The position numbers and the translations under genes were made by a program. The notes below the pieces were generated by a model that saw only the letters and a list, made by a program, of their open reading frames with translations, searched no databases and had not been told where the DNA came from. Positions 19,145 to 29,385 of a DNA stretch of 64,000 bases are shown here, in pieces (position 1 is the first letter of the stretch; each line of letters begins with the position of its first letter). The DNA is from Rhizobium sp. BT03 (GTDB lineage: Bacteria > Pseudomonadota > Alphaproteobacteria > Rhizobiales > Rhizobiaceae). The stretch lies in assembly GCF_030053155.1 (NCBI RefSeq), contig NZ_CP125642.1, forward strand, positions 495,701 to 559,700, in the 5' to 3' direction.

Positions 19145-20188
19145 ATGACCAAAGTCCGTGCGCTGGTGCTGGAGCGCCAGCATGAGCTTGCGCTTCGCGA
19201 TATCGATCTGCCGCTCGAAACCGGTCCCGGCGAGGTGAAAATCAGGATCCACACAGTCGGTGTCTGCGGTTCCGATGTCCATTATTATACCCACGGCAAG
19301 ATCGGTCCTTTCGTTGTCAACGCGCCGATGGTGCTCGGCCATGAGGCGGCGGGCACGGTGGTCGAGGTCGGGGCCGGGGTGACGCATCTGAACGTCGGCG
19401 ATCGCGTCTGCATGGAGCCCGGCATTCCCGATCCGAATTCCAAGGCAAGCCGGCTCGGCATGTATAATATCGACCCGGCCGTGACCTTCTGGGCGACGCC
19501 GCCGATCCACGGCGTGCTGACGCCTGAGGTCGTGCACCCCGCCAATTATACTTTCAAGCTGCCCGACAATGTCAGCTTTGCCGAAGGCGCGATGGTCGAG
19601 CCCTTCGCCGTCGGCATGCAGGCGGCCAGCAAAGCCAAGATTACACCCGGCGATACCGCCGTCGTCCTCGGCGCCGGGCCGATCGGCACGATGGTGGCGA
19701 TCGCCGCTCTTGCCGGCGGCTGCGCCCGGGCGATCGTCGCCGATCTCGCCCAGCCGAAGCTCGATATCGCCGCGCAATATCAGGGCGTCATTCCGGTCAA
19801 TATCCGCGAGACGAACCTGAGTGAAGAAGTGGCCAGGTTGACGGACGGCTGGGGCGCCGATGTCGTCTTCGAATGCTCCGGTTCGCCGAGGGCCTGGGAG
19901 ACGATCATGGCGCTGCCGCGCCCGGGCGGCGTCATCGTCGCCGTCGGCCTGCCGGTCAACCCTGTTGGTTTCGACGTCTCCACGGCCTCGACCAAGGAGA
20001 TCCGCATCGAGACGGTGTTCCGCTACGCGCACCAATATGAGCGCTCGATCGCGCTGTTGGCATCGGGCCGCGTCGACCTGAAGCCGCTGATATCCGAGAC
20101 CTTCACATTCGCGGATTCGATCAAGGCGTTCGATCGCGCCGTCGAGGCGCGGCCGAGCGACGTCAAGCTGCAGATCGTGATGGAGTAG
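19145..20188 (+). CDS. Zinc-dependent polyol dehydrogenase (sorbitol/xylitol dehydrogenase-like)
   Basis: Medium-chain dehydrogenase, 347 aa, that would oxidise a polyol such as xylitol or sorbitol to the ketose with NAD. Catalytic-zinc ligands are seen in [13 protein letters not shown] (Cys), VLGHEAAG (His, Glu) and MVEPFAVG (Glu). The NAD-binding Rossmann motif is [10 protein letters not shown], followed by an acidic residue in VADLAQPKL. The structural-zinc four-Cys lobe is missing ([19 protein letters not shown]), as in sorbitol dehydrogenases. No transporter gene is adjacent, so the substrate is inferred. Start is supported by GGGAAGG. Confidence 0.87.
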   Translation: MTKVRALVLERQHELALRDIDLPLETGPGEVKIRIHTVGVCGSDVHYYTHGKIGPFVVNAPMVLGHEAAGTVVEVGAGVTHLNVGDRVCMEPGIPDPNSKASRLGMYNIDPAVTFWATPPIHGVLTPEVVHPANYTFKLPDNVSFAEGAMVEPFAVGMQAASKAKITPGDTAVVLGAGPIGTMVAIAALAGGCARAIVADLAQPKLDIAAQYQGVIPVNIRETNLSEEVARLTDGWGADVVFECSGSPRAWETIMALPRPGGVIVAVGLPVNPVGFDVSTASTKEIRIETVFRYAHQYERSIALLASGRVDLKPLISETFTFADSIKAFDRAVEARPSDVKLQIVME

Positions 20189-20203
20189 AGTGCCGCGCCA
20201 CTT

Positions 20204-20773
20204 CTATGAGTGCCTGGCGCTCGGTCTCATCTTGCGAAAGGCAAGGGCCGCGGCCGCGACGACAGCCGCGGCTCCGATGGCCACCAGCAGATGCCGGTGA
20301 AGGGAAAGGTGGCCCAATATCTGCTCGATGCCGTGCCCGAACAAATAGCCGAGCGCGGTGAAAAGCTGCCCCCAGACCAGCGCGGCTGCGGCGTTCAAGA
20401 CGACGAATTTTCCGGTCGGTATCCGCGTTGTTCCGATGACGATAGGGCTGATCGTCCGCAACCCGACCAGGAAACGAAAGGCAAGGATGAAGCCTGTCGG
20501 ATATTTTTCCAGAAGTTCGGCAACGCGGGCGAGCGCCGGCTTTTCCATCAGCCGCCGGACGAGGCTCCAGCGGGAGGCGTAACGACCGGCGAGGAACCAC
20601 AGCTGATCGCCGGCGAAAGATCCGGCCGTGGCCGCGAGCGACGCCGACCAATAGGGCAGCAGTCCGCGGTGGGAAATCACGCCGCCGAGGAAGGCGGCCG
20701 TTTCGCCTTCGAAGGCGGCGCCCAGAAAGATCGCCAGCAGGCCGTAATTTTCGATCAGCAGTTCGATGGACAC
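20204..20773 (-). CDS. DedA-family membrane protein
   Basis: Inner-membrane protein of the DedA/SNARE-associated superfamily, 189 aa. Hallmarks are FEGETAAFLGG near the N-terminus, GDQLWFLAGRYA, and FRFLVGLRTISPIVIG, the conserved Arg-containing re-entrant loop. Members act in lipid (undecaprenyl or phospholipid) translocation and membrane homeostasis; the role here is unknown. It uses a GTG start preceded by GGAGGCG. It is convergent with the dehydrogenase, 15 bases away. Confidence 0.87.
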   Translation of the reverse strand: MSIELLIENYGLLAIFLGAAFEGETAAFLGGVISHRGLLPYWSASLAATAGSFAGDQLWFLAGRYASRWSLVRRLMEKPALARVAELLEKYPTGFILAFRFLVGLRTISPIVIGTTRIPTGKFVVLNAAAALVWGQLFTALGYLFGHGIEQILGHLSLHRHLLVAIGAAAVVAAAALAFRKMRPSARHS

Positions 20774-20806
20774 GCGGGTTCGCCTCCAGCTCTTCCCGAG
20801 GTCACG

Positions 20807-22174
20807 TCACGGCTGAACCGGCTTCAGATCGCCAAGCAGCGTCGGGATCAGCTCCGACACCGTCGGATGGATCGGCACCGACCATTGCAATGCCGGATAG
20901 GTCGTGCCCGCATTCATCGCATCGATAAGCCCATGGATCACCTCGTCGCCCTCGATGCCCAATATCGCCGCGCCGAGGATCTGCTTGGTCTCGGCGTCGG
21001 CAATCACCTTCATGAAGCCCTTGGTCTCGCCGCGTTCGTTGGCGCGGCCGACGCGGCTCATCGGCCGGGTCGAGACCGTGATCCTGCGCCCCGACTCCCG
21101 CGCCTGCTTCTCCGTCATGCCGACGCGGCCGAGCGGCGGGTCGATATAGAGCGCATAGGCCGGGATGCGGCTCGAAACTTTGCGGTCGTCGCCGTCGAGC
21201 AGATTGGCGGCGGTGATTTCGAAATCATTGTAGGAAGTGTGGGTGAAGGCGCCGTGGCCGTTGCAGTCGCCGAGCGCCCAGATGCCCTCGACATTGGTGG
21301 CGAGCCCGTCGTCGACCGTGATGAAGCCGCGCTTGTCGGTGGTAACGCCTGCGGCATCGAGGCCGAGATCGTCGGTGTTCGGTTTGCGGCCGGTGGCGAT
21401 CAGCACATGGCTCGCATCGATCGTCGCCGAGCCGGCGGTAACGCTCACGCCGCTGCCGTTGCTGGCGAAGGCGATGTTATCGGCGTCGGTGTGGACGCCG
21501 ATGCCTTCCGAACGCAGGATGTCGGCGATCACGTCCGATATATCCTCGTCCTCGCGCGATGCGAGCTTCGGCCCGTGTTCGATGACGCTGACCTCGGCGC
21601 CGAAGCGGCGATACATCTGCGCGAATTCCAGCCCGATATAACTGCCGCCGATTACAGCCAGATGCCGCGGCAGCGTGTCGAGATGGATGATCGAGGTGCT
21701 GGTGAGGTAATCGATATCGCCGATGCCAGGCAGATCGGGGATAACAGGCCGCGCGCCGACATTGAGGAAGATGCGCGGCGCGGTCAGCGTTTCGCCATTG
21801 ACGCTGACGGTCTTCGGATCCTCGAAACGGGCATGGCCGTAGATGACGCTCATGCCGGCCATGCCGGTGAGCCAGCCGATCAGGCCGTTGCGGGCATTCA
21901 TCGTCACGGTTTCGGCCCGGGCTCTCACCACCTTCATGTCGACGGCGATCTCGCCGGGGATCTTGACGCCGTAGGCGGCGCCGTTCCTCGCGACATGGGC
22001 GGCGCGGGCGCTGGCGACCAGCGTCTTCGTCGGCATGCAGCCGGCATTGACGCAGGTGCCGCCGAGGAACTTGCGCTCGATCAGCGCCACTTTCATGCCC
22101 TTGTCGACCATGCGGGCGGCAAGCGACGGGCCGGCCTGGCCGGCGCCGATGACGATGGCGTCGAAGCTCTTCAT
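20807..22174 (-). CDS. FAD-dependent pyridine nucleotide-disulfide oxidoreductase
   Basis: Class I flavin disulfide reductase, 455 aa, related to dihydrolipoamide dehydrogenase and mercuric reductase. It has the FAD motif VIGAGQAGPSLAA, redox-active cysteines GGTCVNAGCMPTK, the NAD(P) motif VIGGSYIGLEFAQ, the second FAD motif GIWALGDCNG, and the C-terminal catalytic HPTVSE. There is no lipoyl domain and no 2-oxo acid dehydrogenase gene nearby, so the substrate is open. Its ATG overlaps the stop of the upstream DUF4126 gene by 4 bases, which suggests functional linkage. Confidence 0.88.
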   Translation of the reverse strand: MKSFDAIVIGAGQAGPSLAARMVDKGMKVALIERKFLGGTCVNAGCMPTKTLVASARAAHVARNGAAYGVKIPGEIAVDMKVVRARAETVTMNARNGLIGWLTGMAGMSVIYGHARFEDPKTVSVNGETLTAPRIFLNVGARPVIPDLPGIGDIDYLTSTSIIHLDTLPRHLAVIGGSYIGLEFAQMYRRFGAEVSVIEHGPKLASREDEDISDVIADILRSEGIGVHTDADNIAFASNGSGVSVTAGSATIDASHVLIATGRKPNTDDLGLDAAGVTTDKRGFITVDDGLATNVEGIWALGDCNGHGAFTHTSYNDFEITAANLLDGDDRKVSSRIPAYALYIDPPLGRVGMTEKQARESGRRITVSTRPMSRVGRANERGETKGFMKVIADAETKQILGAAILGIEGDEVIHGLIDAMNAGTTYPALQWSVPIHPTVSELIPTLLGDLKPVQP

Positions 22175-22632
22175 GACACGGCCCCCACGATCAGCACCGC
22201 GCCGATGACGGCGACGGCATCCTCGATGAGAGCGGCCGGCAGGTCCCTGCCGAAGGAGGCGGCGAGCCTACCGCGGATGGCAGCACCACCATAGGTGCCG
22301 ATGACGGCGCCGATCACGCCGGCGATCAGTCCGCCGAAGAGCAGGCTGCTGGCGGCCCCGATCGCAGCACCCGACAGCGCCCCCGAGACGATACGGGCAC
22401 CGAATTGCATCGGCACCTTGCGCGACGGCGTCGATGGCAGCTGGTCGGCGACCAGCTCGGTGACCGCGAGGATGGTGAAAATCCACGGCGTCCATCGGTA
22501 ACCCATGAAGGCAAGCGGCGTCTGCGAGACATCGAACCAGCCGAGGGCCGCGCCCCAGGCGACGGCGGCCGGCGCCGTCATGGTGCGAAGGCCGGAGATG
22601 ACACCGATCAGCAATGCAAGAAGCAGAAACAT
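22171..22632 (-). CDS. DUF4126 family membrane protein
   Basis: A 153-aa protein with several hydrophobic, Gly/Ala-rich segments and the family start LLIGVISGLRTMTAPAAVAW; it also shows VTELVADQLPSTPSR and GAVIGTYGGAAIRG. The function of DUF4126 is unknown. It is translationally coupled (ATGA) to the flavin disulfide reductase downstream, a pairing worth testing in other genomes. Confidence 0.78.
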   Translation of the reverse strand: MFLLLALLIGVISGLRTMTAPAAVAWGAALGWFDVSQTPLAFMGYRWTPWIFTILAVTELVADQLPSTPSRKVPMQFGARIVSGALSGAAIGAASSLLFGGLIAGVIGAVIGTYGGAAIRGRLAASFGRDLPAALIEDAVAVIGAVLIVGAVS

Positions 22633-22723
22633 GCGCGATCCCCCTCATTGCCGGCGCCGTGCCGCGAGAGGGAAGGTTGCATATTGTCAGGCGCGTGGCA
22701 ATTCGCCTTGCCGCGCCGGGAGT

Positions 22724-23911
22724 TTAGTTCGCGAAGGCGGCGATGCCGGTGATCGCCCGGCCGATGATCAGCGCGTGGATGTCGTGCGTGCCCTCATAGG
22801 TGTTGACCACTTCGAGGTTGACGAGATGGCGGGCGATGCCGAATTCGTCGGAGATGCCGTTGCCGCCGAGCATGTCGCGGGACGCCCTCGCGATCTCCAG
22901 CGCCTTGCCACAGCTGTTGCGCTTGAGGATCGAGGTCAGCTCCACCGGCGGATGGCCTTCCTCCTTCATGCGGCCGAGCCGCAGGCAGCCCTGGAGGCCG
23001 AGCGAGATTTCCGCCGCCATGTCGGCGAGCTTCTTCTGGATCAGCTGGTTGGCGGCGAGCGGCCGGCCGAACTGCTTGCGCTCCAGCGTGTATTGCCGTG
23101 CCCTGGCATAACAATCCTCGGCAGCCCCGAGCGCGCCCCAGGCGATGCCGAAACGGGCCGAGTTGAGGCAAGTGAACGGCCCCTTGAGGCCGGTGACGCC
23201 GGGCAAAAGATTTTCCTCGGGCACGAAGACCCCGTCCATCACCACTTCGCCGGTGATCGAGGCGCGCAATCCCACCTTGCCGTGGATGGCCGGCGCCGAA
23301 AGCCCCTTCCAGCCCTTTTCGAGGATGAAGCCGCGAATGAGCCCATCCTCGGTCTTGGCCCAGACGACGAAGACATCGGCGATCGGCGCGTTCGAGATCC
23401 AGGTCTTCGAGCCGGTCAGGCTGTAGCCGCCGTCGACTTTCTTGGCGCGGGTCGCCATCGAGCCGGGATCGGAGCCATGATCGGGTTCGGTGAGGCCGAA
23501 GCAGCCGATCCATTCGCCGGTGGCGAGTTTCGGCAGGTATTTCAGCTTCTGCGCCTCAGACCCGAAGGTGTCGATCGGCACCATGACCAGCGACGACTGC
23601 ACGCTCATCATCGACCGATAGCCGCTGTCGACCCGCTCGACCTCGCGGGCGATCAGGCCGTAAGCGGTATAGCCGAGGCCGGCGCCACCGTAATCGGGGG
23701 AGATCGTCGGGCCGAGCAGGCCGAGTTCGCCCATTTCGCGGAAGATTTCGGGATCGGTCTTTTCGTTGCGGAAGGCGTCGAGAACGCGGGGCGCAAGCTT
23801 CTCCTGGGCATAGGCATGGGCCGTATCCTGCACCATGCGCTCCTCGTCGGTGAGCTGCTCCGACAGCCGGAACGGGTCGGCCCAGTCGAAAACCTCGCGC
23901 GTATGCTGCAT
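22724..23911 (-). CDS. gcdH: Glutaryl-CoA dehydrogenase
   Basis: Acyl-CoA dehydrogenase, 395 aa, predicted to convert glutaryl-CoA to crotonyl-CoA in lysine/tryptophan breakdown. The FAD/substrate motif [23 protein letters not shown], and the catalytic Glu in [20 protein letters not shown] are those of the GcdH subfamily. [13 protein letters not shown] contains the family Arg for the distal carboxylate region. It stands alone, divergent from the cupin gene. Confidence 0.92.
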   Translation of the reverse strand: MQHTREVFDWADPFRLSEQLTDEERMVQDTAHAYAQEKLAPRVLDAFRNEKTDPEIFREMGELGLLGPTISPDYGGAGLGYTAYGLIAREVERVDSGYRSMMSVQSSLVMVPIDTFGSEAQKLKYLPKLATGEWIGCFGLTEPDHGSDPGSMATRAKKVDGGYSLTGSKTWISNAPIADVFVVWAKTEDGLIRGFILEKGWKGLSAPAIHGKVGLRASITGEVVMDGVFVPEENLLPGVTGLKGPFTCLNSARFGIAWGALGAAEDCYARARQYTLERKQFGRPLAANQLIQKKLADMAAEISLGLQGCLRLGRMKEEGHPPVELTSILKRNSCGKALEIARASRDMLGGNGISDEFGIARHLVNLEVVNTYEGTHDIHALIIGRAITGIAAFAN

Positions 23912-24086
23912 GTCGGCGTCTCCTCACCCTAGACTTCAGGCTTGCCTCGCTCAAGGTCGCATAGACCCGCCAGCCGACCGCGTCAACAGAAGGCGGCCCT
24001 ATCGAAAAGACCGGGCGCGCCATCTTTTCAAACGCGTCTCCATGCTCCACTTTGCCGGCGATCGATTCTGGAACGAGGAGACGGAA

Positions 24087-24425
24087 ATGTCGTCAAGCGA
24101 TCTGTTCGTATCGGCCGAAGGCGCCGAATGGGTCAATCCCGAGCCCGGCGTTACCAGGCGCATCATGGCTTATCTGCCCGAGATGATGATGGTGGAAGTG
24201 GCCTTCGAGAGCGGCGCCGTCGGTGCGGCGCATTCGCATCCGCATATCCAGGCAAGTTATGTCGCCGAGGGCAGCTTCGAAGTGACGATCGACGGGCGCA
24301 CCGAGGTGCTCAAGCAGGGCGGCAGCTTCATCGTGCCGCCCAATCTCGTCCACGGCGTCAAGGCGCTGGAAAAGGGCCGGCTGATCGACACATTCACCCC
24401 GCACCGGGCCGAATTTCTCAAATAG
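24087..24425 (+). CDS. Small single-domain cupin protein
   Basis: A 112-aa cupin (double-stranded beta-helix). The metal-binding first motif is AHSHPHIQASYVAEGSFEV and the second is GGSFIVPPNLVHGVKAL, giving His, His, Glu and His ligands. Proteins of this size are often sugar-acid isomerases (KdgF-like) or sensors; KdgF similarity is plausible from VHGVKALEKGRLIDTFTP. Start is set by GAGGAG before the ATG at 24087. It is convergent with the LysR gene, with adjacent stops. Confidence 0.8.
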   Translation: MSSSDLFVSAEGAEWVNPEPGVTRRIMAYLPEMMMVEVAFESGAVGAAHSHPHIQASYVAEGSFEVTIDGRTEVLKQGGSFIVPPNLVHGVKALEKGRLIDTFTPHRAEFLK

Positions 24426-25379
24426 TCAGGGTTCGGCTTCCGATCGGCGCACCGGGCCGGCCGGCGTGACATAGGGCGGCACGAAGCGCGCGTCCTCGCC
24501 GCGCACCGCCTCGCGCAGGAAGTCGATGACGGCGCGCACGCGCGGCGCCTGTTTCAGGTCGCGGTGGCAGGTGATCCAGTACTGGCGCTTGAGGTCGATC
24601 TCCGCGGGCAGCACCCGCACCAGCTCGGGATAACGGCTGGCGAAAAAATAGGGCGGGATGCAGAGGCCGAGGCCGTTTCGGGTGGCGGTCAGCTGGGCGA
24701 AGATGCTGGAGCTCTGGAACTGCGGCTTGATGCGCGGATGCACATCGCTGAGATAATCCAGCCCCGGCGCGAAAATCATCTCCTCGATATAGCTGACGAA
24801 GGGATGCTCAAGCAGGTCCTCGCGGCGGGTGATCGCGGGCGCCTTTGCCAGATAGTCGCGCGAGCCGTAGATCTGCAGATGATAATCGGTCAGTTTCTCG
24901 GCGAAATAAGGCCCGCCCTTCGGCTCGTCGAGCACGACGGAAAGATCGGCCTCCTTGCGCGACAGCGACATGATCTGCTGGATCGTCACCAGCTCGAGTG
25001 CCAGATGCGGATGCTGGGCGGCAAACCGGTGCAGCACGGTCGCGAAGAAGAAATTGGCAAAACCCTCCGGCGCGCTGAGACGTACGAGGCCGCGCTGCGC
25101 CATCGAGCCGTCGGCGAGGTCGGCGCGCAGCCGTTCTGTCTCCTGCTCCATCCGTTCGGCCGTCTCGACGAAACGCGTGCCCATGGCGGTCAGCACATAG
25201 CCGCGCGGATTGCGCTCGAAGAGCTTGACCTTGAGGGTGAATTCCAGCCGGTCGATGCGCCGCGAAACGGTGGCATGGCTGGAGCGCAGCTGCCGGGCCG
25301 CCGTCGAAAGCTGTCCGGTGCGGGCGACGGCTAGAAAAAACTGAAGATCGTCCCAAGTAAACTGCGGCGGATTGTTCAT
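24426..25379 (-). CDS. LysR-family transcriptional regulator
   Basis: LysR-type regulator, 317 aa. The N-terminal winged helix is clear (FFLAVARTGQLSTAARQL, then ATVSRRIDRLE), followed by the periplasmic-binding-protein-like effector domain. It belongs to the branch that includes GcvA-like proteins with a -SSHATVSRRI- recognition helix. The start at 25379 follows a purine-rich stretch; an upstream in-frame ATG is at 25391. It is divergent from the liv-type transport operon and probably controls it and itself; an 18-bp palindrome sits directly upstream. Confidence 0.9.
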   Translation of the reverse strand: MNNPPQFTWDDLQFFLAVARTGQLSTAARQLRSSHATVSRRIDRLEFTLKVKLFERNPRGYVLTAMGTRFVETAERMEQETERLRADLADGSMAQRGLVRLSAPEGFANFFFATVLHRFAAQHPHLALELVTIQQIMSLSRKEADLSVVLDEPKGGPYFAEKLTDYHLQIYGSRDYLAKAPAITRREDLLEHPFVSYIEEMIFAPGLDYLSDVHPRIKPQFQSSSIFAQLTATRNGLGLCIPPYFFASRYPELVRVLPAEIDLKRQYWITCHRDLKQAPRVRAVIDFLREAVRGEDARFVPPYVTPAGPVRRSEAEP

Positions 25380-25391
25380 GGCGATCCCCAT

Positions 25392-25409
25392 CTGTTCAAA
25401 AACGAACAG
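25392..25409. promoter_or_regulatory. Candidate LysR operator (perfect inverted repeat)
   Basis: CTGTTC-AAAAAC-GAACAG, a perfect 6-bp inverted repeat with a 6-base spacer, lies 13 bases upstream of the LysR start. Another GAACAG half site occurs at 25514-25519, nearer the transport operon. Position suggests autoregulation; binding is inferred. Confidence 0.5.
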
Positions 25410-25554
25410 ATACTGTTTGGAATTAGTTGTAAACCACCCGTTGCTTCAACGCGGAATTTCCGTGATCGTAAGGAGAGGGTCCGCCGTTCTGAGGAGTGCG
25501 GCTGGCCAAATCTGAACAGAACCGCAATCTGGCTCATCTCTGGGAGGAGAGAAT

Positions 25555-26760
25555 ATGCGTAAGAATCTCATTGCTTCAGTTGCATTTCTGCTGGCGAGCA
25601 GCACGGCGGTGCTCGCGCAGAGCGCGACCGACGGCAAGGTCAAGATCGGCATCCTGAACGACCAGTCGGGCGTCTATGCCGATTTCGGCGGCAAGTCCTC
25701 CGTCGAGGCGGCCAAGATGGCGGTCGAGGATTTCGGCGGCAAGGTGCTTGATGTGCCGATCGAGATCGTCGATGCCGACCACCAGAACAAGCCGGATATC
25801 GCCTCCAATATCGCCCGCCAATGGTATGACACCGAGCAGGTGGATGCGATCATGGAACTGACGACCTCTTCGGTGGCGCTCGCCGTGCAGGCGATCGCCA
25901 AGGAAAAGAAGAAGATCGACATCGTCACCGGCGCTGCGACGACGGATCTGACCGGCAAGGCCTGCTCGCCCTACGGCTTCCATTGGGCCTACGACACCCA
26001 TGCGCTTGCCGTCGGCACCGGCGGCGCGCTGGTCAAGCAGGGCGGCGACAGCTGGTTCTTCCTGACCGCCGACTATGCTTTCGGTTATTCGCTGGAGCAG
26101 CAGACCAGTGACTACGTCAAGGCGAGCGGCGGCACGGTCGTCGGCGCCGTCCGTCATCCGCTGTCGACCCAGGACTTCTCGTCCTTCCTGCTGCAGGCGC
26201 AATCCTCAGGCGCCAAGGTGATCGGCCTTGCCAATGCCGGCCTCGACACCTCGAACGCCATCAAGCAGGCGGCCGAATTCGGCATCACCCAGGGCGGCCA
26301 GCATCTGGCGGCGCTGCTCTTCACGCTCGCCGAAGTTCACGGTCTCGGCCTTGAGGCGGCTCAAGGGTTGACGCTGACCGAAGGCTATTACTGGAACCGC
26401 GACGACGAAAGCCGCGCCTTCGCCAAGAAATTCTTCGCCCGCACCGGCAAGATGCCGAACATGATCCATACCGGCACCTATTCGGCGGTGACGCAATATC
26501 TGAAGGCGGTGCAGAAGGCCGGCACCGACGAGACGGAAGCCGTCGCCAAACAGCTGCATGAAATGCCGGTCGACGACGTCTTCGGCCGCGGCGGCACGGT
26601 CGGCGCCAATGGCCGTATGATCCACGACATGTATCTGCTGCAGGTCAAGAAGCCGGCCGACAGCAAGGAGCCGTGGGACTATTTCAACGTTCTCGCCACC
26701 ATTCCCGGCAAGGAAGCCTATATCGACCCCGCCAAGAGCGGCTGCGATCTGGTGAAGTGA
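25555..26760 (+). CDS. Branched-chain-amino-acid-type ABC substrate-binding protein
   Basis: Periplasmic binding protein of the LivK/Peripla_BP_6 family, 401 aa, with a signal peptide (MRKNLIASVAFLLASSTAVLA, cleavage before QSAT). Family motifs include KIGILNDQSGVYADFGG, ADHQNKPDIA and HTGTYSAVTQYL. The family also binds amides, aromatic acids and other small organics. It starts the operon, with GGGAGGAG before the ATG, and is followed by both ATPases, both permeases and two oxidoreductases, so the ligand is probably an alcohol-containing or hydroxy-acid compound rather than leucine. Confidence 0.88.
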   Translation: MRKNLIASVAFLLASSTAVLAQSATDGKVKIGILNDQSGVYADFGGKSSVEAAKMAVEDFGGKVLDVPIEIVDADHQNKPDIASNIARQWYDTEQVDAIMELTTSSVALAVQAIAKEKKKIDIVTGAATTDLTGKACSPYGFHWAYDTHALAVGTGGALVKQGGDSWFFLTADYAFGYSLEQQTSDYVKASGGTVVGAVRHPLSTQDFSSFLLQAQSSGAKVIGLANAGLDTSNAIKQAAEFGITQGGQHLAALLFTLAEVHGLGLEAAQGLTLTEGYYWNRDDESRAFAKKFFARTGKMPNMIHTGTYSAVTQYLKAVQKAGTDETEAVAKQLHEMPVDDVFGRGGTVGANGRMIHDMYLLQVKKPADSKEPWDYFNVLATIPGKEAYIDPAKSGCDLVK

Positions 26761-26765
26761 GCGCA

Positions 26766-27547
26766 ATGGCGGTTTCCGCGATTGAAACTAAGGAAAAACC
26801 GCGGGTGGTCTTATCCGCCCGCGGCCTGCGCCGTGATTTCGGCGGCTTCACCGCCGTCAAGAACGTCGATCTCGACGTGTATGATGCCAGCGTGCATGCG
26901 CTGATCGGCCCGAACGGCGCCGGCAAGACGACGGTCTTCAACCTGCTGACCAAGTTCCTGCAGCCGACATCGGGCACGATCACGCTGATGGGCACCGATA
27001 TCACCGGAACGCCGCCCGACAGGGTGGCGCGCATGGGGCTGGTGCGCTCCTTCCAGATCTCGGCGGTCTTCCCGCATTTGAGCGTTTTCGACAATGTGCG
27101 CGTGGCGCTGCAGCGGCCGAACAATCTTTCCACCCAGTTCTGGCGGCCGCTCTCGGCGCTCGACCGGCTGAACGAGCGCGCCGAGCAGCTGCTCGCCAGC
27201 GTCGGGCTTTCCAAGGAGCGCGATCATATCGCCGCCGATCTCTCCTATGGCCGCAAGCGGGTGCTGGAGATCGCCACCACGCTGGCGCTCGATCCGAAGG
27301 TGCTGCTGCTCGACGAGCCGATGGCCGGCATGGGGCTTGAGGATGTCGGCGTCGTCTCGGCGATCATCCGCGATGTCGCCCGTGACCGGGCGGTGCTGAT
27401 GGTCGAGCACAATCTCTCCGTCGTCGCCAATATCTGCCAGCATGTCACCGTGCTGCAGCGCGGCGAGATCCTTGCCGAGGGCGATTATGCCACTGTCAGC
27501 CAGGACGAGCGCGTGCGCGTCGCCTATATGGGCACGGAGGAGCATTG

Positions 27548-27548
<1 letters not shown>
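26766..27548 (+). CDS. livG: Branched-chain-type ABC transporter ATP-binding protein LivG
   Basis: ATPase of the LivG class, 260 aa. Walker A is GPNGAGKTT, signature-like LSYGRKRVLEIA replaces LSGG as common in this family, and Walker B is VLLLDEPMAGM, followed by a VEHNLSVV switch. Start is the ATG at 26766, six bases after the binding-protein stop. Its TGA overlaps the next ATG by one base. Confidence 0.92.
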
Positions 27549-28249
<701 letters not shown>

Positions 28250-28302
28250 GTATGATGATGACCTTCGGATATGCTTCCGGGATATTGGGCGTCAACATCT
28301 CC

Positions 28303-28440
28303 TCCCTCATTCCTGTGCTCGGGCGCGACCCGAGCGATGTCACAGGAATCCAGCCGGCCCAAGTCTTTGGGCCGAAACGATTCCTTCGCGCCGCAGACGC
28401 GGCGCTGCTGGATTCCTGTGACGAGCACAGGAATGAGGGA
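28303..28440. repeat. Nested palindromic repeat inside the liv operon
   Basis: Outer arms TCCCTCATTCCTGTGCTCG (28303-28321) and its exact reverse complement (28422-28440) are 19 bp. Inner arms GTCACAGGAATCCAGC (28339-28354) and its exact complement (28407-28422) are 16 bp. As RNA this folds into a large hairpin between livF and livH. It is unrelated in sequence to the two RIME copies at 13 and 44 kb, but its size and layout are those of a dispersed rhizobial intergenic element. Confidence 0.8.
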
Positions 28441-28496
28441 AACGTAGAGGGCCGCGGATGGCCGGCCTTCGATCTTCATCTCGGGAGTGTGACCAG

Positions 28497-29384
28497 ATGA
28501 CGATGATCTTCGGCATTCCCCTACAGGCGCTGCTCGGCCAGCTGTTGATCGGGTTGATCAATGGCTCGTTCTATGCGCTGCTCAGCCTCGGCCTCGCCAT
28601 CATCTTCGGCCTGCTCAGGGTGATCAACTTCGCCCATGGCGCGCAATATATGCTCGGCGCCTTCGTCGCCTATCTGCTGCTGACCTATGCCGGCATCGGC
28701 TACTGGCCGTCGCTGATCCTGGCGCCCGTCATCGTCGGCCTTGCCGGCGCGATCATCGAGCGGCTGTTCCTGCGCCGGCTCTACGATCTCGATCCGCTCT
28801 ACGGCCTGCTCTTCACCTTCGGGCTGGCGCTCGCCGTGGAAGGCACCTTCCGCTATCTCTACGGCTCGTCCGGCCAGCCCTATGCGACGCCGGCAGCCCT
28901 TGCCGGCGGGGCCAACCTCGGCTTCATGTTCCTGCCGATCTATCGCGGCTGGGTGGTCGTCGTCTCGCTCGTCGTCTGCCTCGGCACATGGCTGCTGATC
29001 GAAAAGACCAAGCTCGGCGCCTATCTGCGCGCCGCCACCGAAAACGCCGTGCTGGTGCAGGTCTTCGGCGTCAACGTGCCGGTGCTGCTGACGCTGACCT
29101 ATGCCCTCGGCGCTGGTCTTGCCGCCTTTGCCGGCGTGCTGGCAGCGCCGATCTACCAGGTCTCGCCGCTGATGGGCTCGAATATGATCATCGTCGTCTT
29201 CGCCGTGGTCGTCGTCGGCGGCATGGGATCGATCATGGGCGCGATCATCACCGGTTATGTGCTGGGCATCGCCGAGGGCCTGACCAAGGTCTTCTATCCC
29301 GAGGCCTCCAACATCGTGATCTTCGTCATCATGGCGATCGTGCTTCTCATCAGGCCCGCGGGCCTCTTCGGCCGGGATGCTTGA
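28497..29384 (+). CDS. livH: Branched-chain-type ABC transporter permease LivH
   Basis: Inner-membrane permease, 295 aa, with eight or so hydrophobic segments. LivH-type motifs are NGSFYALLSLGLAIIFGLL, VINFAHG, and GGMGSIMGAIITGYVLGIAEG near the C-terminus. Start is the ATG at 28497, preceded by GGGAG; upstream in-frame codons come from the palindromic repeat. It forms the membrane pore with LivM. Confidence 0.92.
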   Translation: MTMIFGIPLQALLGQLLIGLINGSFYALLSLGLAIIFGLLRVINFAHGAQYMLGAFVAYLLLTYAGIGYWPSLILAPVIVGLAGAIIERLFLRRLYDLDPLYGLLFTFGLALAVEGTFRYLYGSSGQPYATPAALAGGANLGFMFLPIYRGWVVVVSLVVCLGTWLLIEKTKLGAYLRAATENAVLVQVFGVNVPVLLTLTYALGAGLAAFAGVLAAPIYQVSPLMGSNMIIVVFAVVVVGGMGSIMGAIITGYVLGIAEGLTKVFYPEASNIVIFVIMAIVLLIRPAGLFGRDA

Positions 29385-29385
29385 C

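Noticed and set aside
19145..20188. Loss of the structural-zinc cysteines in the polyol dehydrogenase as a defect
   Set aside because: Sorbitol dehydrogenases commonly lack these cysteines, so this is a normal family trait.
20210..22294. 694-codon open frame opposite the DedA and disulfide-reductase genes
   Set aside because: Antisense artefact; both covered genes have complete active-site motifs.
28252..28500. Short open frame between livF and livH
   Set aside because: It is the translation of the 138-bp palindromic repeat and has no gene-like composition.
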